The position numbers and the translations under genes are program-made. Below, piece by piece: positions 27,501-38,500 of a DNA stretch of 64,000 bases. Position 1 is the first letter of the stretch. The number at the start of each line of letters is the position of its first letter. The stretch is taken from the NCBI GenBank assembly GCA_027604685.1, contig JADHYX010000024.1, positions 41,047 through 105,046 on the forward strand, written 5' to 3'. The notes beneath the pieces are model-generated. The model saw nothing but the letters and a program-made list of their open reading frames with translations, made no database searches and was not told the DNA's origin. This DNA is from Lobulomyces angularis. Its lineage: Eukaryota; Chytridiomycota; Chytridiomycetes; Lobulomycetales; Lobulomycetaceae.

Positions 27501-30500
27501 TTACTGATTTAGTTATAGCAACCTTTTATGTCTGTTACGAAAAATATAAATTGGATGTACCTTCGGATAATCGAAAGTATAGAGACGTTATATCACATGA
27601 AGTTTTATCGGCTTCAAAAGCACCTATTTCAGACACCTCGGAAGTAGATGCGGAAAACAGTAATGATGTTGATAATTATACAAAACACATTCCAACTTCT
27701 GGCCAGGAATTCGATGTAGCATCGCTGCCAGTGTATGGGGGAAATGCCATTACTTTAAATGATATGCGTTCTATTAAAATTTCAGATTATGAAGAAAGCG
27801 AGTTGCACACAGCTAAAACTTTTAATTGTATGAATTCCTTTTTTTTCACTGCTTTTAATTGTATGTTTCTAGTTGTACGATCTTTGAAGGGTACATTTTC
27901 TTTTGACAACCTAAAAGCAAGTGAAACATCTTTTTCAATTAAAGGCTCAAATTGTATTAGTTTTTTCAGTATTCCTGTTAAAAACTTTAATTTTTTTTTT
28001 TTAGTGTCAACCACACTTCATGGTGGAGTGAAGGGGCAATACTATCAACTTATGTATCAGATTTACCTAGATCCAGGAGAAAATTTCAAAACTATAGTAG
28101 TAAAACCTCGTTGCGAAATGTTTTCGGTTGTTTTATATCGCAATGGAACCTTTAATTTCACTAGAGGCTTTTGCTTAGCCAATGCTGATGGTTTTTTGAC
28201 TCATTATGAATGGATTCAAACTGCTGAATTTGAATTTAAACTTTTTAATCACGAAGACAGGGTCATTGTTTCGTAAGATTATTATTGTTGATGTAGCGTT
28301 AATTGCATTAGGCACTTTGGAAAGCCAATGGTTACTGCAGGAATTGGAAATAAGGGACAACTTAGGATTTATCCAGCAGGTTATGATATTGCGGATTTGG
28401 TGGTAGCAACGTTCTTCGTCACCTTTGAAAAATATAAACTTGACATTCCATCAGATCGAAAACATTATAGGGATAAAGAAGATTCAAAGCAAAAATATTT
28501 CAAGGATAAAGTAGAACGTAAAAATTCTACAGATTCCTCTTCTTTCGAAGCTGTTGAGTACAAGGAAGCAACTGCTGATGTTAAGGTATCGTCTAGCAAG
28601 CAACGCGTTCCTTCATCTGGCCAAGAGTTTGATGTAGAATCGTTACCTGTTTATGGAGGAAAAGCAAAAACTTTAAACGACCTACGCTCCATTCGTATCA
28701 CAGATTACTCTGAAACTAAAATTGCCCAAGCAAAAACCTTTAACTGTAATCAATTACTACTTAATGTTTTAACAACTGTATGTATTTATAGTTACACGCT
28801 CATTAAAGGGTACTGTTTCTTTTGATAATGCTCGTGGTGGTGATTCATCTTACACTGTTAAAGGCAGCAACTGTAAGTTAGATATACATTTTAGTCTAAT
28901 TAATGTTCTGTATTATAGTATCCACTACTCTTTATGGTGGGCCAAAAGGTCAATTTGCGCAATTATTGTATCAAATAAAATTGGAAGGAGGAGAAAATTA
29001 TAAAACGCTGATTATTAAACCCAGATGCGAAAAATATTCAGTAATTTTATACAGAAATGGTACTTTCAATTTCACCAGAGGTTTTTGTTTAATTAATGAT
29101 ACTGGTAAATTATATCACTATGAGTGGGCGCAAACTGCTGAGAACGAGTTTAAACTATTTAGTCATAAAGAAATGGTTATCGTTGCGTAAGTTTAATACT
29201 TTATTCCTGTGATTTTAATTATGCAGACATTTTGGCAAACCGATGACTACATCCGGTTTTGGGAACAAAGGTCAACTTCGGGTGTATCCCGAGGGTTTTG
29301 AATTTGAAGATTTGGTTATTGCAACCTTTTTTGCCACTTACGAAAAGTTCAAATTGGATGTACCATCTAATGTAAGGAACTACAGGGAGCTAGTATCAGA
29401 GGCCGGTTCTTCCATTGATGAATCCAGCTCGGACGATGATGCCTCTTACTTAGACCCCCCTAGCTATATACCTCCCGCCAGTACACGCGAAAAAAAAACT
29501 GAATTAGAACAAACTTCGATGGCTAAAAACGGAAATATCAGAAGCGATGAAATCCCTATTTATAGTGGTCGCAATGGAAAGACGGTAAGCGATTTGGAAT
29601 ATATACCTTGGGACAATTATAGCGAAGATAAGTCTGGAGGAAAAACATATTTTAAAAGTAGGATAGATACAATAACTTAATTATTAAAATTTTTTTTTCA
29701 GTGCTTCGAACTAATAATAATGATACCTCTTTTACGAATTCAAATACTAGGGATATTTCCTATTTGATTAAGAGATCGAATGGTGATTTTATTCTCTTTT
29801 TTTTTTAATTAATTAGTATAGTTTCAGCGACAATGTTTTCTGGATTTAATGGTAACTATTCAGAGTTAGCGTACATTATACACTTGGCTCCTGGAGAAAA
29901 TTTCGAAACTCTAATAGAAAAACCAAATATTCAAGATTTATGTATTAAACTCTTTCGAAATGGCACCTTTATTTTTACAAGAGGATTTTGCTTAAAATTT
30001 CGTAAACAGCTTTTTCATTATGAGTGGCTTCAGTCAGGGGAAGATGAATTCAAGTTATTGCAACATGAAAATAGCACAGTTGTAGCGTAAGAAATTAAAA
30101 TACAATATTAATAAGTTTTTTGGATAGGTATTTTGGTAAATCGACAAAAGCTAGTTCAGAGGCTAAACTTTGTATAAATTCATCAGGTTCACATTTGATT
30201 GAATTAATAATTTGTACTTTTTACGTTCACTACGAAAAATATAAGCTGGATGTCCCATCCAAGCCAATATCTGTTAGGAATAAAGATACCTATCCTCCGG
30301 CTGATGCTCTAAACTTAGTTCAAAAAACCAATTATCTTCACGAGCGAAAATCTTCGTTCGTTAATAATCCTGTAAATATCTCGTTGCTTCCAATTTATAG
30401 TGGTGTTTCAGGAAAAACCTTAAGTGACACCATTGAAATTGATCTTTCTCAGTTTGTGGAAGATATTTATGGAGAATCTAAGTCCTTTAACTGTAAATTT

Positions 30501-33064
30501 TTTAAAAAAAAAATATTAATTATTTTGGTTAGATTTACGGCAATTGAATGGTACCGTTTCGTTTGAAAGTTTGAACGTGAATGGATTATCTTATGACATC
30601 AAAGGATCCAACCGTAACTTTTAAAGATGTTTTTTTTTTTAAATTTTTTTAGAATATACTACTCTTTATGGTGGAAAAAAAGGAGAAGTTCAAGAATTGA
30701 AGTATAAAATATATTTAGAAAGTGGGGAGAATTTTGAAACGGTTTTAGAAAAACCTTTTTGTCAAGAGTACTCTGCCAAATTGTTTAGAAACGGATTTTT
30801 TAAATTTACAAGAGCATTTTGCTTACTGGAAAATGGCTTCTTACTACATTATGAATGGATTCAAAAGGGAGAGAGGGAATTTAAATTGATCAATCATGAA
30901 AAAATGGCGGTCATAGCGTATGTGTAATTAAAACAATATTTTTACAGAAAAATTTTTTTAGCCATTTTGGATGTCCCGTGTCAGCGTCACGCTACAATAA
31001 CACTGGCCAAATTCGTGTATACTCAGCTGGATTTCGCTTTCTGGATCTAATTTTATCAAGCTTTTATGTATGTATAGAAAAATATAAACTAGATAGAAGT
31101 GTTCGCAGTGAAGAAAAGAAACACTCGACTTCACCAGTTGGATTTGAAAATAATGAACTTATTGAACAGTTATATGATCATACCGTTGATCAGTTGTATG
31201 ATCATACCGTTGAACACTTGTATGAAGAACCTTACAGCGAACCTTATGATGTGGATCATTCAGATGGTGCCAATGATCGCCAACCTGATAATGACATCCA
31301 GCATATTAAGAGTAATCGACTTTCACATGCAGTAAAAGAATATCCTCACGTTGACCTTAACACATTACCTTATTACGATGGTCCTACCTTCGGAAATCAA
31401 TTAAATATTAATCAAAATTTTTTTAAAGAAGCTCGATTAATTGAAGCCAAATTTTTTAACGGTATGGTTAAATTTATCTTGTGTTGATATATAAATATTT
31501 TTAGTGCATAATTCCTCTGGAATAGGTTTGTTTTTTGAAAGTTCTAGTGATAGAGACATATCCTATGCGGTAGAAAAGGCAGATAATGGTAAGAAATATT
31601 GCTCATAAAATTTTTTTTAATTTTTTTATAGATATATATAATATATATGGAGGATTTAAAGACGAAAATATGAAATTAGTTTACAAGTGTCATTTGAAAG
31701 CCAATAAAACTTACGAATCTTTTCTTGAGAACCGAACGAATGCCAGTTTATCAGTAAGATTTCAGCTAAATGGTTCTGTAAGACCGATACGTGGATTTAG
31801 CTTGAAAGAAAAAGGGCACATAACGCATTTTGAATGGCTTTTTGTCAACGCAGATGAATGTAAGTTGATCTGCCACGAAAAAATGGAAGTTGCAGCGTAA
31901 GTAAAGTATTTTTTGACTTCGTTAAAGTTTTATGTTTAGCCACTTCGGTAAACCGGTAACTACTAGTGGATATGGACATAGAGGTCAAATACGCATATAT
32001 CCTATTGCTTACCATTTCATCGACTTAGTGATTGCCTCCTACTTCACTACTCGGAAATTAAGTGAATTAGACAATTCTGGGGGACACTTACCACAAGGTG
32101 TGAATAATGGCAATTGGTCACATCCTCCGCCTGCGAATGCACAATTAGCTACAGCTAAATTTGTGAGAAATCTTCAACCAATTACATACTTGGAGCCAAA
32201 TGAACCATCGGAAGTCGATAACGCAGATAATACAACAACTTCTGTAACGAAAAATCAAAATTATGACGATTTTTTTGAAAAAAATGAGGAACCTATATCC
32301 TTTATAGATCCTTCCGAATTTGACTTGGAAGAGTTGCCTAAATACAATGGAGCAACCTTTAGCGACATGGAATTCATATCTCTGAACAATTTCAAAAGAG
32401 AAAATGAAAATGAAGCAAAAGTTATGAATGGTAAAAAATTAGATTTAAAAAGACCAAATTTTCGTAAAAAATTTTATTTTTTCAGTTGTTCGCCCAGTAT
32501 TGGAAGTGAAAAATTTAATTTTTGAAGCAGTGTTGGAGGGTGGAATTTCATATGCAATTAAATCACCTAGCAGTAAGTTAATTATTGATTTTTATTAAAT
32601 TAGAGTTACCGTGCTTTTATAGGATCTTCAGCGACCCTTCACCGTGGGCTAAAAAATGGTAAGTTTGAATTGCGGTATAAGATCAACAAAAAAGCTGGCC
32701 AAAAATTTGACATTCTAATTGAAAACCCCTTTAACCCAAGAATGTCCATAATTTTGAAGAGAATTGGAAATAAAAAATATACCAGAGGATTTTGTTTAAC
32801 TGAAGATTCTGGATTATCCCATTATGAATGGGTAAGGTCCAAAGATGCAGAGATGACTTTAGTTAACCATGAATCATTTCACATTGTTGCGTAAGTAGTA
32901 AACAACAGAAAACAATATTTACAGGGTCCTGTTTATTTAGAGAATTTCTAAAACCGTCAAGTACATTTGGAACTAAAAATAAGGGTCAATTAAAAATTTA
33001 TCCATATGGATTTCAGTTGGCAGAAATTATCATTGCAACTTTTTATGCAGTTTGGGAAATTTAA
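12553..33064 (+). CDS. Giant protein of 22 tandem tubby/DUF6593-like domains
   Basis: One gene of about 69 exons and roughly 5,900 residues (length estimated by summing exons). The first exons are 12553-12631, 12718-12750, 12817-13293, 13341-13427, 13472-13721 and 13766-15342, phases consistent. After a Ser-rich head, a three-exon module repeats 22 times: exon a (FENxRxSxxSYxIKGSN), exon b (YKIYLxPGENFETLxEKP, LSVILYRNG, FTRGFCL, HYEWLRTGEEEFKL) and exon c (HFGRPMKTSG, NKGELRVY, DLVIATFYVxYEK, then a linker with LPVY and TLSDIE). The last copy stops at ATFYAVWEI. The exon b/c core resembles the fungal DUF6593/tubby-C barrel (YxWk...vAxF...L.I...DLIvaTf..xEk); this is inference. No signal peptide or TM helix is apparent. 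Function unknown; I infer a scaffold or membrane-associated protein. Confidence 0.85.
14268..15053 (+). repeat. LEEMK-type heptad motif repeated in unit-1 linker
   Basis: The oversized linker of the first unit (exon 13766-15342) carries at least four copies of a motif close to YSEETLEEMKAxV: at about 14268 (QALEEMKAML), 14837 (YSEGTLEELKARV), 14924 (YSEETLEEMKHLV) and 15011 (YTDEMFEQLKAVM). The copies are amphipathic and likely helical; no other unit has them. The function is unknown; a repeated protein-binding helix is a reasonable guess. Confidence 0.7.
31167..31231 (+). repeat. 24-nt in-frame tandem repeat (QLYDHTVx)
   Basis: In the linker of unit 20, two nearly identical 24-nt copies (31167-31190 and 31191-31214) encode QLYDHTVD and QLYDHTVE, followed by a diverged third copy (HLYEEPYS). 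The high nucleotide identity points to recent slippage or unequal crossing-over within the linker. Confidence 0.75.
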
Positions 33065-33515
33065 AAAAAAAAATAAAAACGTTACTATTTAATATTTATA
33101 AATAAGCTGAAGTATGGTTAGAATAAAAAATTTAAATACAGAAGTGAAAAATCTGACAATATAATGTTAGATAAAGTTAAAAAATAATTTGAGAGAGAGC
33201 TACAGCTATTTTAAAAATATTAAATGATAACATGACTTGTGCTGAAATCCAAATAAATTAAGTTACAGCTGAGCCATGTACATATAACCACTCCTCTCTC
33301 TACAACAGTAGAAGAAAACTTTGCAAAGAACCAGTCACTAGCATTGGTAAGAACTGGAAGTTCATCTTGTCTTGTCACTATTATTTACTCCGATATTTAT
33401 AATATCAATCAAAGTCCTAATTTTTTTTTGGCAACTTTTTTTTTTATCAGTTTGTTAATGGTGACTTTTGGTGTTAATTTTTTTTTTTTTTTTTTCCAAA
33501 AAAAACTTCTTTTTG
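33065..33515. other. Spacer after giant gene; possible upstream exon
   Basis: Mostly AT-rich. The stretch at about 33265-33341 stays open in two frames and ends at a good donor (TTGgtaagaa); one frame reads as a Thr-rich segment (HITTPLSTTVEEN) compatible in phase with the membrane-protein exon that follows, so it may be that gene's ectodomain. I could not find a convincing start exon. Confidence 0.35.
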
Positions 33516-34052
33516 ATGAAGGTTTTTAAACGAAAAAAAGAAACATCAAATTCCTCTACTATTAAAAAAACTATTAAAACAACAGGTACCAGTAGAATAG
33601 TAATTGTCACAGAAACTATTCCTTTTTCACCTTCATCAACATTGTTATCGGAAAAAGTTCTCACTCCTACAACAACAACTCAAAACCTTGGCAATAACTC
33701 TAATGTACATTTTTTAAGTCAGCAAGCGATATACTTGGTAGTAGGGGCGGGAGTTATTCTTCTTTTTTTATTTACATGTTGTGCTTGTCTCTGCTTTTGG
33801 AGAAGAAAGAATAAATTTATTTATAATAAAAATAAATTAACAAATAGGAGTATATTTTATGATGAATTTGACAACGTTAATAGCAATGTTTCCACCGACT
33901 CCAAGTTAAATGAAGTTTTACAAGATTTTAACAACAAATCGGAACCTATACCACCTGCAGATAAAAAAACATCTAATAAATTATTAACAAGAGAGGATGC
34001 ACTAAAAATTAGTTCTGCATTTTATGAGACCTTAGGAAGGAAAGTGAAATGA
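33516..34052 (+). CDS. Small single-pass membrane protein, unknown
   Basis: The frame from Met at 33516 gives 178 residues: a Ser/Thr-rich N-terminal part (TTGTSRI, LTPTTTTQN), one strong membrane helix (about residues 75-95, YLVVGAGVILLFLF) continuing into a Cys cluster (TCCACLCFW), a basic stop-transfer run (RRKNKF) and a polar tail of about 80 residues. The layout suggests a type I plasma-membrane protein with a short, possibly O-glycosylated ectodomain. No signal peptide is seen, so the true 5' end is probably in an upstream exon; the frame continues upstream through a poly-T tract. I do not recognise a family. It directly follows the giant repeat gene on the same strand, which may or may not be meaningful. 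Confidence 0.5.
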   Translation: MKVFKRKKETSNSSTIKKTIKTTGTSRIVIVTETIPFSPSSTLLSEKVLTPTTTTQNLGNNSNVHFLSQQAIYLVVGAGVILLFLFTCCACLCFWRRKNKFIYNKNKLTNRSIFYDEFDNVNSNVSTDSKLNEVLQDFNNKSEPIPPADKKTSNKLLTREDALKISSAFYETLGRKVK

Positions 34053-34224
34053 AAAAAAATTTTGTTGAGAATGATTATTGAAGTAAATTGTGTAGAATAA
34101 ATAAAGTAAAAAAATCTTTTGTTTATTATGTATTATATTAGTTTGGATAGTAGTTAATAATTTTAAATATGGTAAACTGGTATTTCATTTAATTTTTCGG
34201 AGTTAAAATTTCACTGTACAAAAA

Positions 34225-35773
34225 ATGTCTGAAAAAATTGCTAAAGTAAAAGAAGATTTTCCTTTTCAAAGTGACATTGAGAGCTTGAAATATTCATTGC
34301 CTACACAAAACAAAGTTAATAGTCAAATTTTTTTTAAATCACACTTCAGCGATATCATGTCCGAAAGGAAAATTCAGAATAAAGAAAGAAGTAAAAATTT
34401 AGTTGATGATAATGAAGAATCAAAGATGAACCTTGACCTAAAAAGTAAAAATGAACTACTTGAAAGTTTAATCGAAAATATTAACAAAAATTTGAAAGAT
34501 TTTACCGATGTAAAAAAAAAATGAAAAATAAAAAAATTGTTTAAACATAATAAAAAAAGTGAATTAAATCTATAACTTCCTTTATTTTTTTTTTTAAAAA
34601 AACTATAGAAATCAAAAATTTTAGAAAAAAAAAGCGAAGATGAACTGAATTCAACACAAAGAATTTGTTTTGAAGAAAATTCAAAGTTAAAAAAGATTAA
34701 TTTAAAATTGGAAGAAGAATTAAGAAATGCAAAATCAAAAGTTTTAGTAAATGAAAACGCAATTGAAAAAATTATAAAATGGGAGTCTCATAGGGTAATT
34801 AGAAAACACAAATAGTTATATTTTCATTTTATGTGTATACATCACGTACATAAGATATATTTCATACCTATATTGTATCTTGTTAATTAATTGTATTTTT
34901 TTTTTTTTTTTTTAGAACAAAACGAATTTAAAAAAAGTTTTTTTTATTAAGTGGAGAGCTTTAAAAAATGAAAAAAAATTTGATTCAAAGCTAGTAAATA
35001 TTAGTTTCAAATACTTGAAGCTAAAAAAGTTAAAAAAATTTTTCTGGCATTGGAAAAACACCTCTCAAAACAATAGTAGAATATCGCTACAAAAAAGAAT
35101 GGAGGTAAAAGAAAAAAAAAATTAAAAAAAACTTGTTTCTTTTATTCTAATCAAGTTCTTATAAATTCTAATACTAATTAATTTTTTTTATATTTTAGTT
35201 AATAAATTTGGAAAATTTGAAGAAACAGGAACTATTTTATCTGAATAAAATAAATTTTTTAGAAAATAAAATTTTAAATTTGCAATTTGAATTAAAATCT
35301 GAAACTGAAAGAAACTTCAAAGAAAAAGAAGAATTGAAAAAAACTTTTTTTAAAAGTATGATTTGTAAATTTTTACAAAAACAAAAAATTTAAATTTAAT
35401 ATGGTATTTTCAAATTTAATGAAAAATTTTTTTTTTTTGTTAAGGCGTTAGCAAACTCAATCTAGAAGCCTTGAGTGCATTTAACAATAATGCTGTGAAT
35501 AAAACTAATGATTACAGTTTTACAAACATGAAATCTGGCGAGCAAACTACTAGCAAAACTTATTCTGAATTTAATCAATATGCATTAAGCTCAAGTAACA
35601 ACAATAAATTTAACAACGATACTTTAATATATAATGATACGAAACAAAATTTAACAAATGCTTGTTTAAAGCAAAAGAAGGGAGTTATCTCGCCAAACCA
35701 TGTTAATTTTGGTCCAACTTCAAATTCTATTCATGAGAAACAAAAAGTTTTAGTGAAGCGTCACCATTTTTAG
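34225..35773 (+). CDS. POC5: Centriolar protein POC5
   Basis: Five exons (34225-34509, 34609-34794, 34916-35104, 35199-35355, 35445-35773) give 381 residues, all phases consistent. The protein is a Lys/Glu-rich coiled coil with two Sfi1/centrin-type Trp motifs (VFFIKWRALKNE and LKKFFWHWKNT) spaced as in human POC5, followed by a helix ending ELKKTFFKSVSKLNLEAL, which closely matches the POC5 block KKAFMRGVCALNLEAM, and a disordered Asn-rich tail with a terminal KRHHF resembling the EKHHP segment. POC5 binds centrin in the distal centriole lumen and is needed for centriole elongation. Identification is from memory of the human protein and depends mainly on the NLEAL block and Trp motifs. Its presence implies centrioles and hence flagellated spores. 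Confidence 0.78.
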
Positions 35774-36096
35774 TTTCAATTTTACTATATTGCATTAGTT
35801 TACATGCATATACCAATAAATATAAAAAAAATGTTTTGTCTTTTTTCAAACTATTACTGCTGTTTCGCACTTCCTCAGAAAAAATGGAGAGAAACTGAAG
35901 TAAACGGTGTTATTTTAAATTGTCCATTTACTATTTCTATTATTGAGAAAAACAAAATTAAAACATTTGCGTAATCTTCAGATTATACAAGATTCATAAA
36001 ATAAAAAGAAGAAGAAAATGAAAATAAAATAATTAATTAATACTAAATAATATTCGCGTTTTTAGATAAAAAAATAATAACTGTCAATGCATCACA
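35774..36096. other. Convergent spacer POC5/ETFDH, nothing seen
   Basis: About 320 bp of AT-rich 3' flank between two convergent genes. No exon or RNA gene is visible; it presumably holds both polyadenylation regions (AATAAA-like strings occur). Confidence 0.4.
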
Positions 36097-38299
36097 TCAC
36101 TTTTAAAAAAATTTTTTTATATTAAAAAAAATTAAAAACAACGGTAACTTACTGTAAGTACATATTTTGGTCCGTCCCCACCCTCGGGAGTAGTCCAATT
36201 AATATTTTGGCTTGGGTCTTTAATATCACAAGTCTTACAATGAATACAATTCTGGGAATTAATTTGAAAACGTTTCTTTCCTGGATTTTCTTCATCATCT
36301 ACGTATTCATATACTCCCGCTAAGGTTAGTGTCATTGATTAAAAGATTATTTGTGAAATATAATAATCCAATTACCTGGGCAAAATTTCTGTTCCGGCCC
36401 ACCGAAAATTTCTAAATTACGTTCCAATTGTTCCTTGGGACCTCTTTGCAATTGTAAATGTACTGGCTGATTATCTCTATGGTTTGTGCCGGTTCTTGAA
36501 ACATTATCCAACAGTTCAAAACTAATAACGCCATCAGGTTTTGGATAATCTATGGGTTTATATTCTTTGGCTGGTCTTAACATTTCATGATCTGGTTTTG
36601 GATGCTGGAATGTCCAAGGCACTTTTCCTTTTAATAACAAAGTATCAATACCAGAATATATTAGTCCTCCAAATACACCTAATGCGCTGTGAAATGAAGG
36701 TCTTACGTTTCTGACTTCATTAAGTTCTTTCCAGACCCATGATTCTTTCAAATTATTTTGGTAGGATACCAAATCAATTGGTAAATTTGAAGTATCTTCT
36801 TTAGTTATTGCTTCAAATGCCGCTTCTGCAGCTAGCATGCCTAATTTTTCGTTTTTTTATTTTAATTGCAAAAGCTAATGTTATACATTACCACTTTTCA
36901 TAGCCGTATGAGTACCTTTGATTTTTGGGACATTCATAAATCCAGCAGAACATCCAATGAGTGCTCCACCAGGAAAATTCAATTTCGGCAAGCTTTGAAT
37001 ACCGCCTTCATTTAAAGCTCTTGCCCCATAAGAGATAATTTTACCACCTTCTAAATATTTTTTTATGAATGGATGATGCTTATATCTTTGAAATTCTCTA
37101 TATGGAGATAAATTGGGATTTTTATAATCTAATGCAACAACATATCCAATAGCACATAAGTTATCTTGCAAATGATACACTAAAAGAAAATTAATTATTT
37201 TTTTTAAAACTAAAATTATACTAAATGCTCCTCCGTAAGTTTGGTAATCCATTGGCCATCCTACAGAGTGTGATACTAGGCCTGGTTCATGTTTTGAAGG
37301 ATCTAGTTCCCAAACTTCTTTTAAACCGATACCATAAGTTTGAAATTTGCCTTCTTCTCTTAATTTAAATTTTTTTATAACTTGTTTTGACAAAGATCCA
37401 TGACAACCTTCAGCAAATAAACTATTTTTTTTACAAATATATTCATTAAAAAACCAAATAAAATTAAAATACGTGACTTTTGCATGAATTTCCATTCCTC
37501 TTTCAAAAGTGTCCATTGGGGCACCTGCTTTATTAATGCCAACATCATTGGTTGCAATTCCCTTAACAGATCCATCTTCATTATATAAAACTTCGCTTGC
37601 AGCATAGCCAGGATATATTTCTAAAAGAAATTGATTTACAATGTTTTAACTAAATTATTTAATAATACCTGCTCCAGCTTCTTCCGCCTGTTCACCCAAC
37701 CACCTGGTAAAATTATTCAGTGAAACAATAAAATTTCCCTTGTTTGACATTTGAGGGGGATGAGGTAAAGGTATGGCCCACTTCTTAGTAAAAAAATACA
37801 TTTTGTCTTTTAAGGCAGGTTGCAGTAAAGGAGCATTTTTATCTTTCCAATCTGGTATTAATTCATTTAAAGCTCTAGGTTCCAAAACAGCTCCAGATAA
37901 AATGTGAGCGCCTAGAAAAAGAAGAATAAAAAAGTAGATGCAGAAAGTTTATTAATTACCAATTTCACCACCTTTTTCCACAACTATAACCCTTAATTCC
38001 TGCTCATTTTCGGCAGCTAGTTGCAGAAAGCGAATTGCAGCACTTAAACCTGAAGGACCCCCACCTACAATGCAAACATCGGCTTCCTAGCAAGAGATAA
38101 ACATATTAATTAACATTTAAAAACATTTTACTTCGACGTGTCGGTCTTCTTTGAGTTTTTCTTGGACATCACGCAGATGGGAAAATTTTGAAAAGAGCCT
38201 AAGTTGCTCAAAGCGACAAATTACAGATTTTCGATAATTATAGTTACTTAAATTTAACTTTGTTCGTTTGGAAAAATTTAATAATGTATTTCGAAACAT
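36097..38299 (-). CDS. ETFDH: Mitochondrial ETF-ubiquinone oxidoreductase
   Basis: Nine exons (38132-38299, 37960-38086, 37669-37911, 37473-37620, 37222-37421, 36892-37179, 36376-36840, 36153-36319, stop at 36097-36099) give 602 residues. A basic, Ser-rich mitochondrial presequence precedes the FAD-binding motif [14 protein letters not shown]. Later landmarks are [75 protein letters not shown] and the 4Fe-4S ligands FCPAG plus [12 protein letters not shown]. The enzyme sits on the matrix face of the inner membrane and passes electrons from ETF (fatty acid and amino acid oxidation) to ubiquinone. The stop codon would be the whole coding part of the last exon; without that splice the protein gains five residues and stops at 36132. 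Confidence 0.95.
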
Positions 38300-38500
38300 T
38301 TCAAATTATATAATATTTTTTTTTGTTTCGTGTTGAAAATGAGGTCAAATGCGATCAATTTTGAAAAGATGGAGTAATGGCACGGCAATCCAGGGCAAGT
38401 ACGCGCCTATCTTGACGATTCCCTAGTGCCGGCAATATAAAAATAGGCGTGCCGGGGCTATGTAATATTATATTATGCTGAAGTGTTTTTAAAATTATTA
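38300..38500. promoter_or_regulatory. Short divergent promoter, ETFDH/ADAM, with TATA box
   Basis: Only about 200 bp separate the two start codons. The part 38373-38456 is markedly richer in G+C than its surroundings and contains two GTGCCGG copies plus an inverted relative (GGCACGGCA), and a palindrome TGCCGGCA. TATAAAAATA at 38436-38445 sits 55 nt before the ADAM start and is a plausible TATA box. What binds the GTGCCGG motif is unknown. Confidence 0.5.

Larger units (their letters stand above)
13341..33064 (+). repeat. 22-unit tandem domain array with conserved introns
   Basis: Units are about 0.75-0.95 kb, apart from unit 1 (2 kb) and unit 2. Exon b positions: 13472-13721, 15513-15777, 16646-16919, 17482-17746, 18311-18578, 19103-19367, 19908-20172, 20711-20975, 21501-21765, 22275-22539, 23052-23316, 23847-24111, 24627-24891, 25412-25676, 26201-26465, 27104-27371, 28005-28272, 28919-29186, 29828-30086, 30653-30917, 31632-31896 and 32623-32890. 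Fourteen of the 22 are exactly 265 nt. Each unit has introns at the same three places: after the exon-a SN/NG residue, inside the Ala codon after VVV (spelled GC/gtaag) and at the linker end (ETFN). This shows duplication of genomic DNA with introns included. Units 15-18 form a subgroup (KPRCEKYSVVLYRNGTFNF in 16 and 18; FDVDSLPVYGG linkers in 15-17); units 6-14 form another (EKPxNQELSVIL, GKTLSDIEVLRLG). Confidence 0.93.

Noticed and set aside
13341..33064. Regularly spaced repeats could be a CRISPR array or satellite
   Set aside because: Units are about 800 nt, diverged at DNA level, open in one frame and conserved as protein with fixed splice phases. They are coding domain repeats.
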